Made by a program: the position numbers and the translations under genes. From positions 1 through 37,892 of the IMG/VR virus record IMGVR_UViG_3300008266_000178: DNA of 37,892 bases; one strand, written 5' to 3'. The notes below the pieces were generated by a model, which was not told where the DNA came from, searched no databases, and saw nothing but the letters and a program-made list of their open reading frames with translations. This stretch comes from a virus. This document shows, piece after piece, positions 23,790 to 32,854 of this stretch (position 1 is its first letter; the number at the start of each line of letters is the position of its first letter).

Positions 23790-24318
23790 CGTTTCTATAT
23801 TTTATTTTACAATAATGTGATAAACATAAAGCATCTACTATTCCTTGATGCGGATTTTTACTTCGTTCTGAACCTAATAAATTTACTTTTGGATATATCC
23901 TTTTTACAGCTAATAAAGCCATAGGTTTAGTATCTAATCCACCTTTTTTCCCTTCTACTTTATTTGGTTTTCTAATTTCTTTAATTCCTTCAAATAAAAC
24001 TGCTTGCCATTTTTTAGGTGCAACTTTAATAAAAGGTATTTTCATCGACGCTAATATTCCTTCTAAAATACCTAATGATCTACCAAAACCAAACATAGCT
24101 TTTGCTGATGAACCAAATATCGCATGAACGTCTTCTGTTATACAAATAGGAAATACTCTTTTATCGTTCGTAAATTTTTCAAAAATCTCAACTATTTTTT
24201 GAATATCGATTTCGTCTGCTACCTGTGGTGTTTTCATTACCATAATATCATCATAGCTTTGGAATACGATTCCACCGTCTTTCCCAGGGTCTATTCCAAT
24301 AAACATATTATATTGCAT
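23776..24318 (-). CDS. RuvC-like Holliday-junction resolvase
   Basis: In this 180-residue protein with an RNase H-type fold, GIDPGKDGGI (Asp10) gives the first acidic strand, TEDVHA (Glu62) the second, and the C-terminal HQGIVDALC (His157, Asp162) completes the RuvC-type catalytic set. Such phage RuvC-like enzymes cut four-way junctions and branched packaging substrates. Its neighbours gp46/47, ssDNA-binding protein and DenV fit a recombination-dependent replication block. It overlaps the downstream Cys-containing gene. Confidence 0.85.
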   Translation of the reverse strand: MQYNMFIGIDPGKDGGIVFQSYDDIMVMKTPQVADEIDIQKIVEIFEKFTNDKRVFPICITEDVHAIFGSSAKAMFGFGRSLGILEGILASMKIPFIKVAPKKWQAVLFEGIKEIRKPNKVEGKKGGLDTKPMALLAVKRIYPKVNLLGSERSKNPHQGIVDALCLSHYCKIKYRNDGDI

Positions 24319-24320
24319 AA

Positions 24321-24722
24321 TTAATTTTTTAACTGATTATGAAACTTAGAAACTGATAGACGTTCATTTATCCTTTGTTCTATTAAATTAACGTCTTCTA
24401 TAGTTGGTGCGTAATCATTCCACAGGTTTTTAAAATTATAATCGTTGTATATATTCCAATTTTGACTATAATCAGTTACATTAAAACCACGATTTTTACA
24501 TTCTTGATATAATTGTAAATAACGTATAAAAGTATATTCACCTTTATTTAAAAAAAATTTAACATGCCCAGTTCCTAACTTAAATGATTCAGGAATATTT
24601 GTTAAACATTTTTCGCCATATTTTTTTAAATGGTTCGGGATACGTTTTATTTCACGATGTTCTGCTAATAAATGTTTATCAGTTAATTTTTGTGGTTTTA
24701 TTCCTATATTAATTCGCGTCAT
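24321..24722 (-). CDS. denV: Pyrimidine-dimer DNA glycosylase (T4 endonuclease V type)
   Basis: This 133-residue protein matches T4 DenV along its length: it opens MTRIN (Thr2, the catalytic amine nucleophile after Met removal), then HLLAEHREIKRIP (Glu24 corresponds to catalytic Glu23, with the conserved Arg pair), and GTGHVKFFLNKGEYTF corresponds to GAGHVTFFYDKLEF. It cleaves the glycosyl bond of UV cyclobutane dimers and nicks the abasic site. T4's enzyme is 138 residues. It overlaps gp46 by 4 nt and is 2 nt from the resolvase gene. Confidence 0.92.
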   Translation of the reverse strand: MTRINIGIKPQKLTDKHLLAEHREIKRIPNHLKKYGEKCLTNIPESFKLGTGHVKFFLNKGEYTFIRYLQLYQECKNRGFNVTDYSQNWNIYNDYNFKNLWNDYAPTIEDVNLIEQRINERLSVSKFHNQLKN

Positions 24723-26803
24723 AAATCTATTAATTCTGTTATTTTATTAGCCTTTCTTGCTAAAAGTATATTTATACTACTTTCGTTAACAGTATTTTGA
24801 GTAATAATAAAAACCGTTTTATTAATACTATCCATAGATTTTACTATAGAATCAATTCCATATGAATCAACGGCATCTAAAACTTCATCAATACCTATAA
24901 AATCCAATCCACCTGAATCAGATGCCAAATTTATTAAATTCTGTAATGCAAGAATGCAACATAAATCTATTCTACCTTTTTCACCTGCACTGAATTTATT
25001 AAAATCACCTTCACTTACTGCGTTTCTAAAAACCTCAACGGAAATTTGTTCTTTTAATTCACCATTTGATTTTAATTTAAATCCCGACATTAATATAGAT
25101 AAGTTACTACCTATTTTTTCCAAATAATGATTTACATAACTATTAATAATAACGACTGATTTATTAGCTAAGTATGATTTAAATGATTTAAAGTTTAATT
25201 GCCAACGTTTGATTTTTTCCTCTTCATCTTGAAGCGATGTTAATATTATATCAATACATTGTATCATTTCATCAAATTCAGAAATTGATTTGTTTTTACT
25301 TATTATTTCATCTTGCTTCGCATCCTTACTTTGTTTTACAGTTTCAATTTGTTCATTGTATTGTTCAATCTGTTCATTCAATAATTTAATGCTATTTGAT
25401 TTTGAAATCAATTGATCATTCTGTAATTTTATTTTTGATTCTAAATTTTGTTTTTTTAATTTCAATTCGTCTAATAATTTTATTAACTTTCTTTCTTCTT
25501 CTATTATATCTTGTGATTTTCTTGATTCTTCATTCATTTTATTTTGAATACTCTTCTGCTCTTCTTCAATTTGTTTCAAAACAAAATCTTTATCAATAGT
25601 ACATTGTTTTAATTCATTTTCAAACATATGAAGTGAATCGATTATTTTTTGTTTATTAAGTTCCTGTTCAACAAAATTGTTTTTTAATTCTTCTACATTT
25701 ACTTCTTTATCGTCAAATAAAAACGTATGTTTGCATTTAGGACATTCGATAGCGCCCATAATTTTTTTATTAATGTCACTAATTATTTGATTTACTGTTT
25801 TTAACATAGTTTCATTATTAGAAATTGTTGACAGTAATTCATCTTTTAATTCGTTTAATAAATTAATTTCTTCATCTTTATCTTCCTTAATTTTTAAAAA
25901 TTGAATTTTTAAATTTCTATGTTGATTATCTGAATCAACTTTTTTTGCTTTTATATCTACAAACTGTTCATCATATTGATCTAATTTTATCATTGATAAA
26001 TCAATTTCATTACCATTAATTAAAATAGCTAATTCGTGTTTAAAATCTTCAGCATCAACTATTAAATTTTTACATTTCAAAATAAATTGCGATAGTTCTT
26101 CTATTTTATCAATTTTATATTGTTCAAAATCTATATTTCTTAATTGTTCAATTTGTTCAATTAATAAATTTTTCTGACTATCTAAACCGTATTTTTCTTT
26201 TGTATTTTCAATTATATCTTTTTCAATCTGTTTAAATTTTTCATTAAAAACTAAAACTAAATTATCTAAAACATCTGCTTTAGAAAATCTATTGATTAAT
26301 TGTTTTTTAGCAATATCGTTTGATTTTAAAAATGAAATATATTTATCACGCGATATAATATAGTAATTCAACAAATCTTCGTTTTGAATACCAATCTTAT
26401 TAGTAATAAAAGTATTTGCATCGTCAACACTTGTTGATGATGAGTTTTTAATAACTTCTCCATTAATTGAAACAATAACAGAACTACTACCTTTTACAAA
26501 AAGGCTTCTTTCTATTTTCATTTCTTCGTTTAATTTTGAATTATTTAATGTAATGCAAGTATAACATTCATCTTCATCATTAAAAACAATATCTCTGTTT
26601 TTAATTTTTCTCAAACATTGTCCAGTTAAGTTTATACTTATAGCTTCAAGAAAAGCAGATTTACCTGTACCATTTACTTTCTGTCCACTATCTAAATCTA
26701 AGTTTTCGCCAGTTAATAAAATACATCTTCTGTTTTTAAAAGTATAAAACGCATCTTTAATACTAAAACAGTTTTTAATTTCAATCGATTTTAATGACCA
26801 CAT
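24719..26803 (-). CDS. 46: Recombination endonuclease subunit gp46 (Rad50/SbcC-like)
   Basis: A 694-residue SMC-like ATPase. Walker A is NGTGKSAFLEA (44-54), expanded by a loop before it (TGENLDLDSGQK). Long coiled coils (190-345, 370-550) flank a zinc hook CPKC (354-357). The ABC signature FSAGEKGR lies at 604-611 and Walker B DFIGIDEVLDAVD at 631-646 region. With gp47 it resects double-strand breaks for recombination-dependent replication. The Walker A spacing is unusual, with DSGQKVNGTGKS in place of GxNGSGKS. It follows gp47 with a small gene between. Confidence 0.93.
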   Translation of the reverse strand: MWSLKSIEIKNCFSIKDAFYTFKNRRCILLTGENLDLDSGQKVNGTGKSAFLEAISINLTGQCLRKIKNRDIVFNDEDECYTCITLNNSKLNEEMKIERSLFVKGSSSVIVSINGEVIKNSSSTSVDDANTFITNKIGIQNEDLLNYYIISRDKYISFLKSNDIAKKQLINRFSKADVLDNLVLVFNEKFKQIEKDIIENTKEKYGLDSQKNLLIEQIEQLRNIDFEQYKIDKIEELSQFILKCKNLIVDAEDFKHELAILINGNEIDLSMIKLDQYDEQFVDIKAKKVDSDNQHRNLKIQFLKIKEDKDEEINLLNELKDELLSTISNNETMLKTVNQIISDINKKIMGAIECPKCKHTFLFDDKEVNVEELKNNFVEQELNKQKIIDSLHMFENELKQCTIDKDFVLKQIEEEQKSIQNKMNEESRKSQDIIEEERKLIKLLDELKLKKQNLESKIKLQNDQLISKSNSIKLLNEQIEQYNEQIETVKQSKDAKQDEIISKNKSISEFDEMIQCIDIILTSLQDEEEKIKRWQLNFKSFKSYLANKSVVIINSYVNHYLEKIGSNLSILMSGFKLKSNGELKEQISVEVFRNAVSEGDFNKFSAGEKGRIDLCCILALQNLINLASDSGGLDFIGIDEVLDAVDSYGIDSIVKSMDSINKTVFIITQNTVNESSINILLARKANKITELIDL

Positions 26804-26829
26804 ACTATTTTGTTTTTAATTTTTAAATT

Positions 26830-27030
26830 TTATAACTCTTCGTTATTTCTTCTATCACGTAATTTATATTTACGTCTTTCTTCATCACTTAACTGATCTG
26901 AATTACCAAAAGGTTGATTCCACGGTTTAAATGGATTGTCGCTATCAATTCCATTATGTGGTGCAAATGGATTATCTCTTTCAAAACTATTCCAAGGTTG
27001 AAATGGATCGTCGTTTAATGGTTTGCTCAT
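26830..27030 (-). CDS. Small protein with DDPFxPWN repeats, 66 aa
   Basis: Three repeats of a DxDNPFxPWN-type unit lie at residues 7-14 (DDPFQPWN), 19-26 (DNPFAPHN) and 31-38 (DNPFKPWN), then a charged tail (SDEERRKYKLRDRRNNEEL). Proline/aromatic repeats of this kind mark short interaction modules. It lies between gp47 and gp46, so it may link or regulate the nuclease complex; I do not recognise a family. Confidence 0.75.
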   Translation of the reverse strand: MSKPLNDDPFQPWNSFERDNPFAPHNGIDSDNPFKPWNQPFGNSDQLSDEERRKYKLRDRRNNEEL

Positions 27031-27042
27031 ACTATTTTATTT

Positions 27043-28098
27043 TTACTGAATATTAATTTGTTTTAAAAATTCAATTCCTGTTTCGATATCTATATTTTCT
27101 TTTTCACAAAAAACTTTAAACTCTTCCAATATTTTTTTATTATCGAATTCTATTAATTCCAAATGTTGTTCACCATCATCTGAAATTTCTACCTCTGATT
27201 TTGTTTTAATATCAATTCCCAATAGTTTAATATAATTAAGATCAAGTGATTTTATTTCTTTTTCTTCACCTGATAATATTATTCTAACTCTATCGCCGTT
27301 TTCAATTTTTTTAACCAAATCAGCTATTTTCTTTTTATTTTTAACGTCATCAACATTATATTCAACAACAATGAATTTAGGAAAATCAACTTCTACATAA
27401 TCAAAAGTTAAATCATCGTAGATACATACAATTCCTTTATCCGTAGTTTCCCCATAATTATGTTGAATCGTTGACCCTACGTAATGAATATTTTTACCTA
27501 AATCTGTTTTATTATGAAAATGTCCTACCAATGTTTTATCGAAATGTTTAAATAAGTCTTTATAAACAATTGGTGAATCGTGAACATGATTATCGTTTGT
27601 TTTAGCACCATTAATACCAACATGTGTTATTAATATATTCCTTCCTTTGTATTGCTTGAGTAACTTAGGGACTGATTCTATGTACGAATTTAATCTTTCA
27701 ACATACAATACCTTTTCATCGAAAAATGGTATAAAATGAAACATTATATCGTTTAGTAAAACTCCTGCTGGATTTTTTATAAGATTTAAAGCTGGGTGAT
27801 GTTTATATGGATTTAAAAAAGATTCTTCAAGTCCATAATCTGTTTTATCGTGATTGCCTGGGATGCAATGCATTATAATTCCTGCTTCTTCAAGTGAATC
27901 TAAATTTCTTTCAAAACCTACAAGGATATTTTGTAACTGCCCTTTTCTTGAATGAAAATTATCACCTGCATTAATTATATTAGTTATATTATTTGCTTTA
28001 CATAATTCAACAATTCTTTCAAAAACACCATCAATTGTTTTTCCGTTTTCTTCTTTTCTATGTAAATCGGTTATTAAGAAAGTTATTATTTTTTTCAT
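27043..28098 (-). CDS. 47: Recombination endonuclease subunit gp47 (Mre11/SbcD-like)
   Basis: A 351-residue metallophosphoesterase: TDLHRK (Asp11, His13), NAGDNFHSR (Asp46), PGNHDK (Asn82, His83, Asp84), ILITHVG (His about 159) and LVGHFHNK form the dinuclear-metal motifs. It is the nuclease partner of gp46. It starts just after the terminator at 28111 and needs a promoter I cannot place with confidence (only 12 nt from the terminator), so its expression may depend on read-through of the ssDNA-binding protein transcript. Confidence 0.93.
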   Translation of the reverse strand: MKKIITFLITDLHRKEENGKTIDGVFERIVELCKANNITNIINAGDNFHSRKGQLQNILVGFERNLDSLEEAGIIMHCIPGNHDKTDYGLEESFLNPYKHHPALNLIKNPAGVLLNDIMFHFIPFFDEKVLYVERLNSYIESVPKLLKQYKGRNILITHVGINGAKTNDNHVHDSPIVYKDLFKHFDKTLVGHFHNKTDLGKNIHYVGSTIQHNYGETTDKGIVCIYDDLTFDYVEVDFPKFIVVEYNVDDVKNKKKIADLVKKIENGDRVRIILSGEEKEIKSLDLNYIKLLGIDIKTKSEVEISDDGEQHLELIEFDNKKILEEFKVFCEKENIDIETGIEFLKQINIQ

Positions 28099-28110
28099 TT
28101 TAAAAAGGTT

Positions 28111-28141
28111 AAAAAAAAGGCTGCAATAATTACAGCCTTTT
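28111..28141 (-). terminator. Terminator between ssDNA-binding protein and gp47
   Basis: AAGGCTG (28117-28123) and CAGCCTT (28133-28139) pair, extended by A/T pairs on both sides. T-runs lie on both sides, so it can work on either strand. It separates the ssDNA-binding protein unit from the recombination unit and may let partial read-through set protein ratios. Confidence 0.75.
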
Positions 28142-28170
28142 TAAATTTGTAGAATTAAATTAACTGAATT

Positions 28171-29547
28171 TTATTTTTTGCTTTCTTTCTCTTTCCTCAT
28201 TGCGTCCAATTTTGCTTTTGCTTTCGCTGCAATATCGGAAGTTTTTTTCGGCTGTTCTTCAGTTTTATTTTCAGCTTTTTCTTCTTTAACAATACCTGAA
28301 CCTTCATCTGCTGGTTCGTTTGCAAATAACCTTGCTGCTTCTTTTAATTCATCATCGGTTGTTTTTTGAATACAAACAAAACCAGTTTTATTATCTTTAT
28401 GCCATTTTTTTAATTCCTCTCTTGACATAAGATCGTATTCATCTTTTTCACTTTCAACAATTTCATCTGATCCTGCATTTTGCTGAATATCATCTTTCTT
28501 TTCTTCTTCAGGATAATATTCACTTATTTCTTCAATTACTGCAGTAAATTCAGGATCGTTAATTAATCCGTATTCGTATTTAGAATCGAAATTATTTAAA
28601 CCTTCCAACGCAATTTCAAAATCACGTTTTCTGTATACATTTCTGTATTGTTTAAACAATGAATCGAATTCCAACATATTATCCAATGATTCAGAATTTA
28701 CGATATTTCCTTGATCGTCAACTTCAACCAAAGGAAATAATTTAAATCTACCTGCACCGATTTTTGGTTGATAAAGCGAAGTGTTATAATAATCTTGTGC
28801 TTTATCTGCGTCCGGGTTGTAATCAATAACTATTGCAATTCCTTCTACAGGATCAGTAAAAGGATCGGTACCTAAAGGTTGGTTTGCTGCTTCAGCTGCA
28901 GAAAGTTTTTGCAAACCAAATTTAACTGCTTTACCAATTTCAAGTTTTCCGAATTTTTTATCAACCTTATCTTCAACTGCATCATATTTTAAAATATGAT
29001 CGCAAAACATTACCCAGGATGTTTTTGCATTTAATCCTGAAATACGTTTTTTCCAATTACCTACAATGTTTTCCAGATACTTCGCTTTTTCTTCAGAATC
29101 ACCGGGACCGTATTCATCAATAGCTTTTTTGTTAACGAATTTAATATATTCATCAACAACATCCATTTTTGTGCCACCATGAATTCGTGAATCAAAAACT
29201 GCTTTTTGAACTTCCTTCATAATAACATTTTTCTTCGAATCGTATTTTAATTCACCTTTATCGTTTTTATCTTCAACGTATTGAGGTAAATAATAAACTA
29301 CACGCGATTCTGCAAATGATTCGCCTTTATCATTTGGATCTGATTCTCCGCACATTTCCCTTACTGCATTGTGATGTGGATAAATTCTGAAATAATTCAA
29401 CCCTTTTTCTAAACTGTGGAAATCACCTCGGGTTTTTTTGTTTTCTTTTCCAAGTGCTTTGTCAACTGCATTGTCTGCAGCTTGCATTTGTTTCATGTTT
29501 GTCCCTTTAAATCGGGACTTGTCGAATTGCCTTTTTTCTGTTGACAT
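28171..29547 (-). CDS. gp32-like single-stranded DNA-binding protein
   Basis: The 458-residue protein starts with a basic N-terminus and RGDFHSLEKGLNYFRIYPHH (41-60), as in T4-like ssDNA-binding proteins of other phages, followed by an OB-fold-like core (DSRIHGGTK, YDSKKNVIMKEVQKAVF). The middle holds WVMFCDHILKYD and IGKAVKFGLQKL. The C-terminal part is acidic to mixed (EEEKKDDIQQ and a Lys-rich end), more like a flexible tail. It has its own promoter motif and terminator, in keeping with high expression. Adjacent gp46/47 support the call; family identity is by pattern, not proof. Confidence 0.7.
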   Translation of the reverse strand: MSTEKRQFDKSRFKGTNMKQMQAADNAVDKALGKENKKTRGDFHSLEKGLNYFRIYPHHNAVREMCGESDPNDKGESFAESRVVYYLPQYVEDKNDKGELKYDSKKNVIMKEVQKAVFDSRIHGGTKMDVVDEYIKFVNKKAIDEYGPGDSEEKAKYLENIVGNWKKRISGLNAKTSWVMFCDHILKYDAVEDKVDKKFGKLEIGKAVKFGLQKLSAAEAANQPLGTDPFTDPVEGIAIVIDYNPDADKAQDYYNTSLYQPKIGAGRFKLFPLVEVDDQGNIVNSESLDNMLEFDSLFKQYRNVYRKRDFEIALEGLNNFDSKYEYGLINDPEFTAVIEEISEYYPEEEKKDDIQQNAGSDEIVESEKDEYDLMSREELKKWHKDNKTGFVCIQKTTDDELKEAARLFANEPADEGSGIVKEEKAENKTEEQPKKTSDIAAKAKAKLDAMRKEKESKK

Positions 29548-29613
29548 TTTTTTAGTTTTTATTGTTTATAATTGTTACGCAACTTAATGTCGCTTGTAAC
29601 TTGTTTTTAACAA

Positions 29614-29640
29614 AGTGTAAAATATAAATTTTTATTTAAA
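29614..29640 (-). promoter_or_regulatory. Phage promoter motif, variant before ssDNA-binding protein gene
   Basis: The minus strand reads AAATAAAAATTTATATTTTAC, a looser form of the 14-mer. It lies 70 nt before the ATG at 29547. The following leader (29548-29613) holds no other feature I can name. Confidence 0.4.
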
Positions 29641-29652
29641 AAAAAATCTTCA

Positions 29653-29937
29653 TTAACAGCGAGGAATTTCTTTATTTAAAAATTCATCTAACGTAGGTAA
29701 TGAAGATACAGAAAAATGTTCAATTTTATCATCAGGCATATACGTATATACTCTCATAACACCATTATCGTTATAGATATTAATATACCCACAACCTTCA
29801 CAGAGATAAGGACCTTTATAAAACCCATCTTCTATTTCTTTTGAAATTTCTTTTAAATCTATTTCAGGTTTTACTTCACCAAACATTTCACGTGAACATC
29901 TTGTACAAAAATCTGCCATTGGTATATAGTTTAACAC
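29653..29937 (-). CDS. Zinc-ribbon phage protein (CTRC...CEGC)
   Basis: The 94-residue frame contains the pair CTRCSREMFG and LCEGCGYINI, a zinc ribbon of a family seen in many phages whose members start MADFC. The true start may be Met7 (29919), giving MADFCTRC; the extra leading six codons are then leader. Function unknown, possibly a small zinc-binding regulator. Confidence 0.8.
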   Translation of the reverse strand: MLNYIPMADFCTRCSREMFGEVKPEIDLKEISKEIEDGFYKGPYLCEGCGYINIYNDNGVMRVYTYMPDDKIEHFSVSSLPTLDEFLNKEIPRC

Positions 29938-29942
29938 GTTAA

Positions 29943-30131
29943 TTAATTTAATTCTTTTTTAAGGTTTTCAACAATCTGCATAGCTTCCAATCTTGTCATA
30001 TTGTATTTATCCCATATTAACACAATTAGCTTATTTGTTGCATCGGTTAAACGTGGTTCAATGGCTATTGTCAAAATATCATCATCAGTCAATCCAAACT
30101 CTTTTAATATTTTGCTAACAGATTTACCCAT
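29943..30131 (-). CDS. Small helical protein, 62 aa
   Basis: The open frame could start further upstream at 30224, overlapping the 30136 gene. I place the start at the Met at 30129-30131 (MGKSVSKILKEFGLTDDDIL), 4 nt after the upstream stop, because gene spacing here is consistently tight. The 62 residues are helical with an acidic turn. Unrecognised. Confidence 0.65.
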   Translation of the reverse strand: MGKSVSKILKEFGLTDDDILTIAIEPRLTDATNKLIVLIWDKYNMTRLEAMQIVENLKKELN

Positions 30132-30135
30132 GTTT

Positions 30136-30705
30136 TTATTTTTTAGAAAATGGTTCTTGAAAATTGTTTTTAGTTTTTTTAATTGCAACACCATTGCAAG
30201 TATCTTGAAGTATTTCCATTGCAAATTCTTCAGGCTTCATTCTATCAGTCAACTTATCCAATTTACCATCCTTTGATTTTGCTGACCAATATATTGATTC
30301 AATTTTTGAAAAGTTTTTTTGTAAATTAATAAGATTCTTTTTTGCAGTTTTATAAGCAACATCTACTAACACTCTTGATTCTAATTCATCGACAGTTGGA
30401 CTTACTATTTTTGTTTTTCCTTTTCCGTCATCTATTGTAGATGTTTCTGCTTTTCTTATTCTTGCTTTTGTTTCAGCCTTTAATACTTCAAGATCAAATT
30501 CTGATAATTTTACAAGACTTTCATATTCAGCTCTTAAATTACCAATACGGTTAAACAATACGGGAAAAGTAAGAATTTCACCTAACAAATTTGAGTAGTC
30601 AATATTTAATATTGCTTCTACATCAATATCAGTATCAAAGTCCTGAATTTTCAATGAGTAAAGTTTGTCACCAAATTCTACTACTAATACGTCGCTGTTA
30701 TCCAT
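30136..30705 (-). CDS. Possible recombination mediator-like protein, 189 aa
   Basis: A 189-residue helical protein. Residues 58-85 (ESLVKLSEFDLEVLKAETK, ARIRKAE) and 105-160 (VDELESRVLVDVAYKTAKKN) resemble the helical core of UvsY-like mediators found near ssDNA-binding protein genes in T4-like phages. The evidence is weak: size, helicity, Lys/Glu pattern and position. A generic coiled-coil protein is equally possible. Confidence 0.6.
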   Translation of the reverse strand: MDNSDVLVVEFGDKLYSLKIQDFDTDIDVEAILNIDYSNLLGEILTFPVLFNRIGNLRAEYESLVKLSEFDLEVLKAETKARIRKAETSTIDDGKGKTKIVSPTVDELESRVLVDVAYKTAKKNLINLQKNFSKIESIYWSAKSKDGKLDKLTDRMKPEEFAMEILQDTCNGVAIKKTKNNFQEPFSKK

Positions 30706-30708
30706 TTT

Positions 30709-31185
30709 TTATTTGTTTTTTATATGTTTATTATAAACCTTATAATGAATTTTTTTAATTAACGCTGCATCAAATTTCGAAGAATATTTTTCTTCAATTA
30801 ATTCATGTGACGCTTTAGGTGTAAGCTTTTCATCTGTTTTAAAAAAATTCAAAATATCGTTGAATAAAGTTTTTTCATCTACTTTTGAACCTTTCGATAA
30901 ATCAACAGCACTTTGTCCTTTTTCAACCTTATCCTTAGGAAATTCTGGTTTTTTTATGCTAGATTCAGTTTTCTTTGCTGTTTCTTCAGTGTTTTTTAAA
31001 TCCCTATATATTTTATCAGATAATGTTTTATCTTTTGAAATGCAGTCCTTTCTAATACTATCATAAATAGCCTTTAAATCATGAGTATTATCAAAACGTT
31101 CAAATATAATTGAAAATTCTGCGTATGATTTAAATAACGCAGCTTCAGTAGCAACCTTATCTCTTATAAAAAGTTCTCTTGTCAT
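30709..31185 (-). CDS. Hypothetical protein, 158 aa
   Basis: Unrecognised 158-residue protein. The N-terminal helical part (VATEAALFKSYAEFSIIF) and C-terminal helical part (LIEEKYSSKFDAALIKKIHY) flank a Lys/Glu/Ser linker at about 65-100. It overlaps the FEN-type nuclease by 4 nt, so they are co-translated. Confidence 0.7.
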   Translation of the reverse strand: MTRELFIRDKVATEAALFKSYAEFSIIFERFDNTHDLKAIYDSIRKDCISKDKTLSDKIYRDLKNTEETAKKTESSIKKPEFPKDKVEKGQSAVDLSKGSKVDEKTLFNDILNFFKTDEKLTPKASHELIEEKYSSKFDAALIKKIHYKVYNKHIKNK

Positions 31186-32135
31186 AAATAGTGAATGTAT
31201 TTTGTTTGTTTAAGAATGTTTTTCATTTTGAATTCAATATCAGGTAATTCTTTTGTTTGTAATGAAAGAAATTTATCTAACGATTTTTCTGGTAATAAAT
31301 CTTTAAATAAACAAACTAATTTCATTTGAGTACTCATTATATCAAATGAATATTCAATGTTACTTTGAATGCAGATCTTTATTAAATCCTCGTGAGTAAT
31401 TTGTTCAGGTAAATAATTATTTATAAAATCGAAATTATTTTTATTTACTATTTTTTCTATTTTTTTTATTCCATATCCATAAGGTGCTAATCTTTCAACT
31501 TCATCACCTTCACAACCTAAAAATATTTTTTCTAATAAAACTAAACACGGGTTTGTTTTTTTAAAAACAAATGAGGTGTCGTTAGTAAATTTTAGAAAAG
31601 TTGTATAATTTAAAATTTCATCTTTTATAATATCTTCACTTAATTGTGAAAAGTATATAATTTTCTTTTTAGACAAATTATTAAAAACAACTGTATTATT
31701 ATTTATCAATTGATGAGTATCATAATCACCAGAATAAATAACGTTTAAATTTGTTTTATTACTATGAGCAACTAAACCTACAAGATCATCTGCTTCTAAA
31801 CCTTCAACTTTTAAACAATTTAAATTAAGTGAATTTAAAATTTCTTCACATTCGTTAACAGTATCATAAAACGCCTGTTCTTTTTGTTTTCTCGATGCTT
31901 TATATTTTTTAGATATCTGTTTTCTAAATGAATGCGAATCAAAACAGAAAAAAACGTTTTCAATGTTTTGTTTTTCAAACATATTAATTGCAGCGCTTAT
32001 ATCTGTAAAGAATTTTCTTACAAAAAATGCTTTATCGTTTTCTTTTTCAAAAGAAAAATCTTTTTTTACAGTTTGAGCTATAGAAAAAGATTTATAAAAA
32101 ATATGACCGATATCGAATATTATATTTACTTTCAT
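31182..32135 (-). CDS. FEN-type 5'-3' exonuclease / T4 RNase H homologue
   Basis: This 317-residue FEN/5'-nuclease has FDIGHIFYKS (Asp8), CFDSHSFRKQ (Asp66), KYKASRKQK (Lys79, Arg82 region), GLEADDLVG (Glu114, Asp116, Asp117) and YSGDYDTHQL (Asp137, Asp139). A helix-hairpin-like GCEGDEVERLAPYGYGIKK follows (208-225). T4 RNase H removes RNA primers and flaps at the replication fork. It sits with the methyltransferase and dCMP deaminase genes. Confidence 0.9.
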   Translation of the reverse strand: MKVNIIFDIGHIFYKSFSIAQTVKKDFSFEKENDKAFFVRKFFTDISAAINMFEKQNIENVFFCFDSHSFRKQISKKYKASRKQKEQAFYDTVNECEEILNSLNLNCLKVEGLEADDLVGLVAHSNKTNLNVIYSGDYDTHQLINNNTVVFNNLSKKKIIYFSQLSEDIIKDEILNYTTFLKFTNDTSFVFKKTNPCLVLLEKIFLGCEGDEVERLAPYGYGIKKIEKIVNKNNFDFINNYLPEQITHEDLIKICIQSNIEYSFDIMSTQMKLVCLFKDLLPEKSLDKFLSLQTKELPDIEFKMKNILKQTKYIHYL

Positions 32136-32175
32136 AATATAAAATTATAATAGAATTGTTATAATATAATCTATA

Positions 32176-32850
32176 TTACCAACGATATCTACTATACGAT
32201 AATGATTCTCTTTTTTCTCTTTGTATTTCTTTTTGTAAATATTCTTTCATCCAACTATTCATATAACATAATGAATTTTCACGATTCAAATTATATTTGA
32301 ATTTTTTATGCAACTCTTTCATTTCTTTGTAATTATCTTGATTAATTGATTCCCAGATATCAAAATAAATTGAATCAAATTTATCTCCGGTTTTAAAATT
32401 AAAAATATCGCCTTCAATTATTTTTATTTTTTTATCTTTAAAAAACGGTGCAACTATATCAATTACATTTTTATTGTTTTCAACAACAACAATTTCAGTT
32501 ATTTCTTTAGATTTTAATTTTTTCATTAAATTTTCTAACAATAATCCAATACCAAGTCCTGCTATTAAAACCTTTCCATTAGCTTTTTGTATAAAATCTG
32601 AATTAGTTAATTTTTCCATATTAGTATCAGACATAAAAAGTTTACCATCTATAATTAACTTAACATAAGTTCCCTCGTACATTGTCATAAATGCATGACC
32701 ATCACGTGCTGCACGTAAATTATAAAGAATGTCATTTCTTTCTTTATATTCATAGCACATAAGTTTACAATTACCTTTTTCAATTACTTGTTTAGGAATC
32801 ATTTTAAAACGATCTACAACTCCTAATAAATTTGATTTTCCGTAGTACAT
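32176..32850 (-). CDS. SAM-dependent methyltransferase (spermidine-synthase-like fold)
   Basis: The 224-residue Rossmann-fold enzyme has motif I VLIAGLGIG (94-102), acidic residue Glu124 (VVVENN), EGDIF (Asp148) and FDSIYFDIW (158-166). This resembles spermidine-synthase/methyltransferase-like folds rather than a C5-cytosine methylase (no PC or ENV motif). Substrate unknown; a nucleotide, DNA or polyamine substrate is possible. It is near the base-modification genes but in the unit driven from 33941. Confidence 0.8.
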   Translation of the reverse strand: MYYGKSNLLGVVDRFKMIPKQVIEKGNCKLMCYEYKERNDILYNLRAARDGHAFMTMYEGTYVKLIIDGKLFMSDTNMEKLTNSDFIQKANGKVLIAGLGIGLLLENLMKKLKSKEITEIVVVENNKNVIDIVAPFFKDKKIKIIEGDIFNFKTGDKFDSIYFDIWESINQDNYKEMKELHKKFKYNLNRENSLCYMNSWMKEYLQKEIQREKRESLSYSRYRW

Positions 32851-32854
32851 AATT

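Noticed and set aside
30132-30224. Upstream extension of the 62-aa gene
   Set aside because: It would overlap the 189-residue gene by 89 nt; the internal Met at 30131 fits the spacing of every other gene here.
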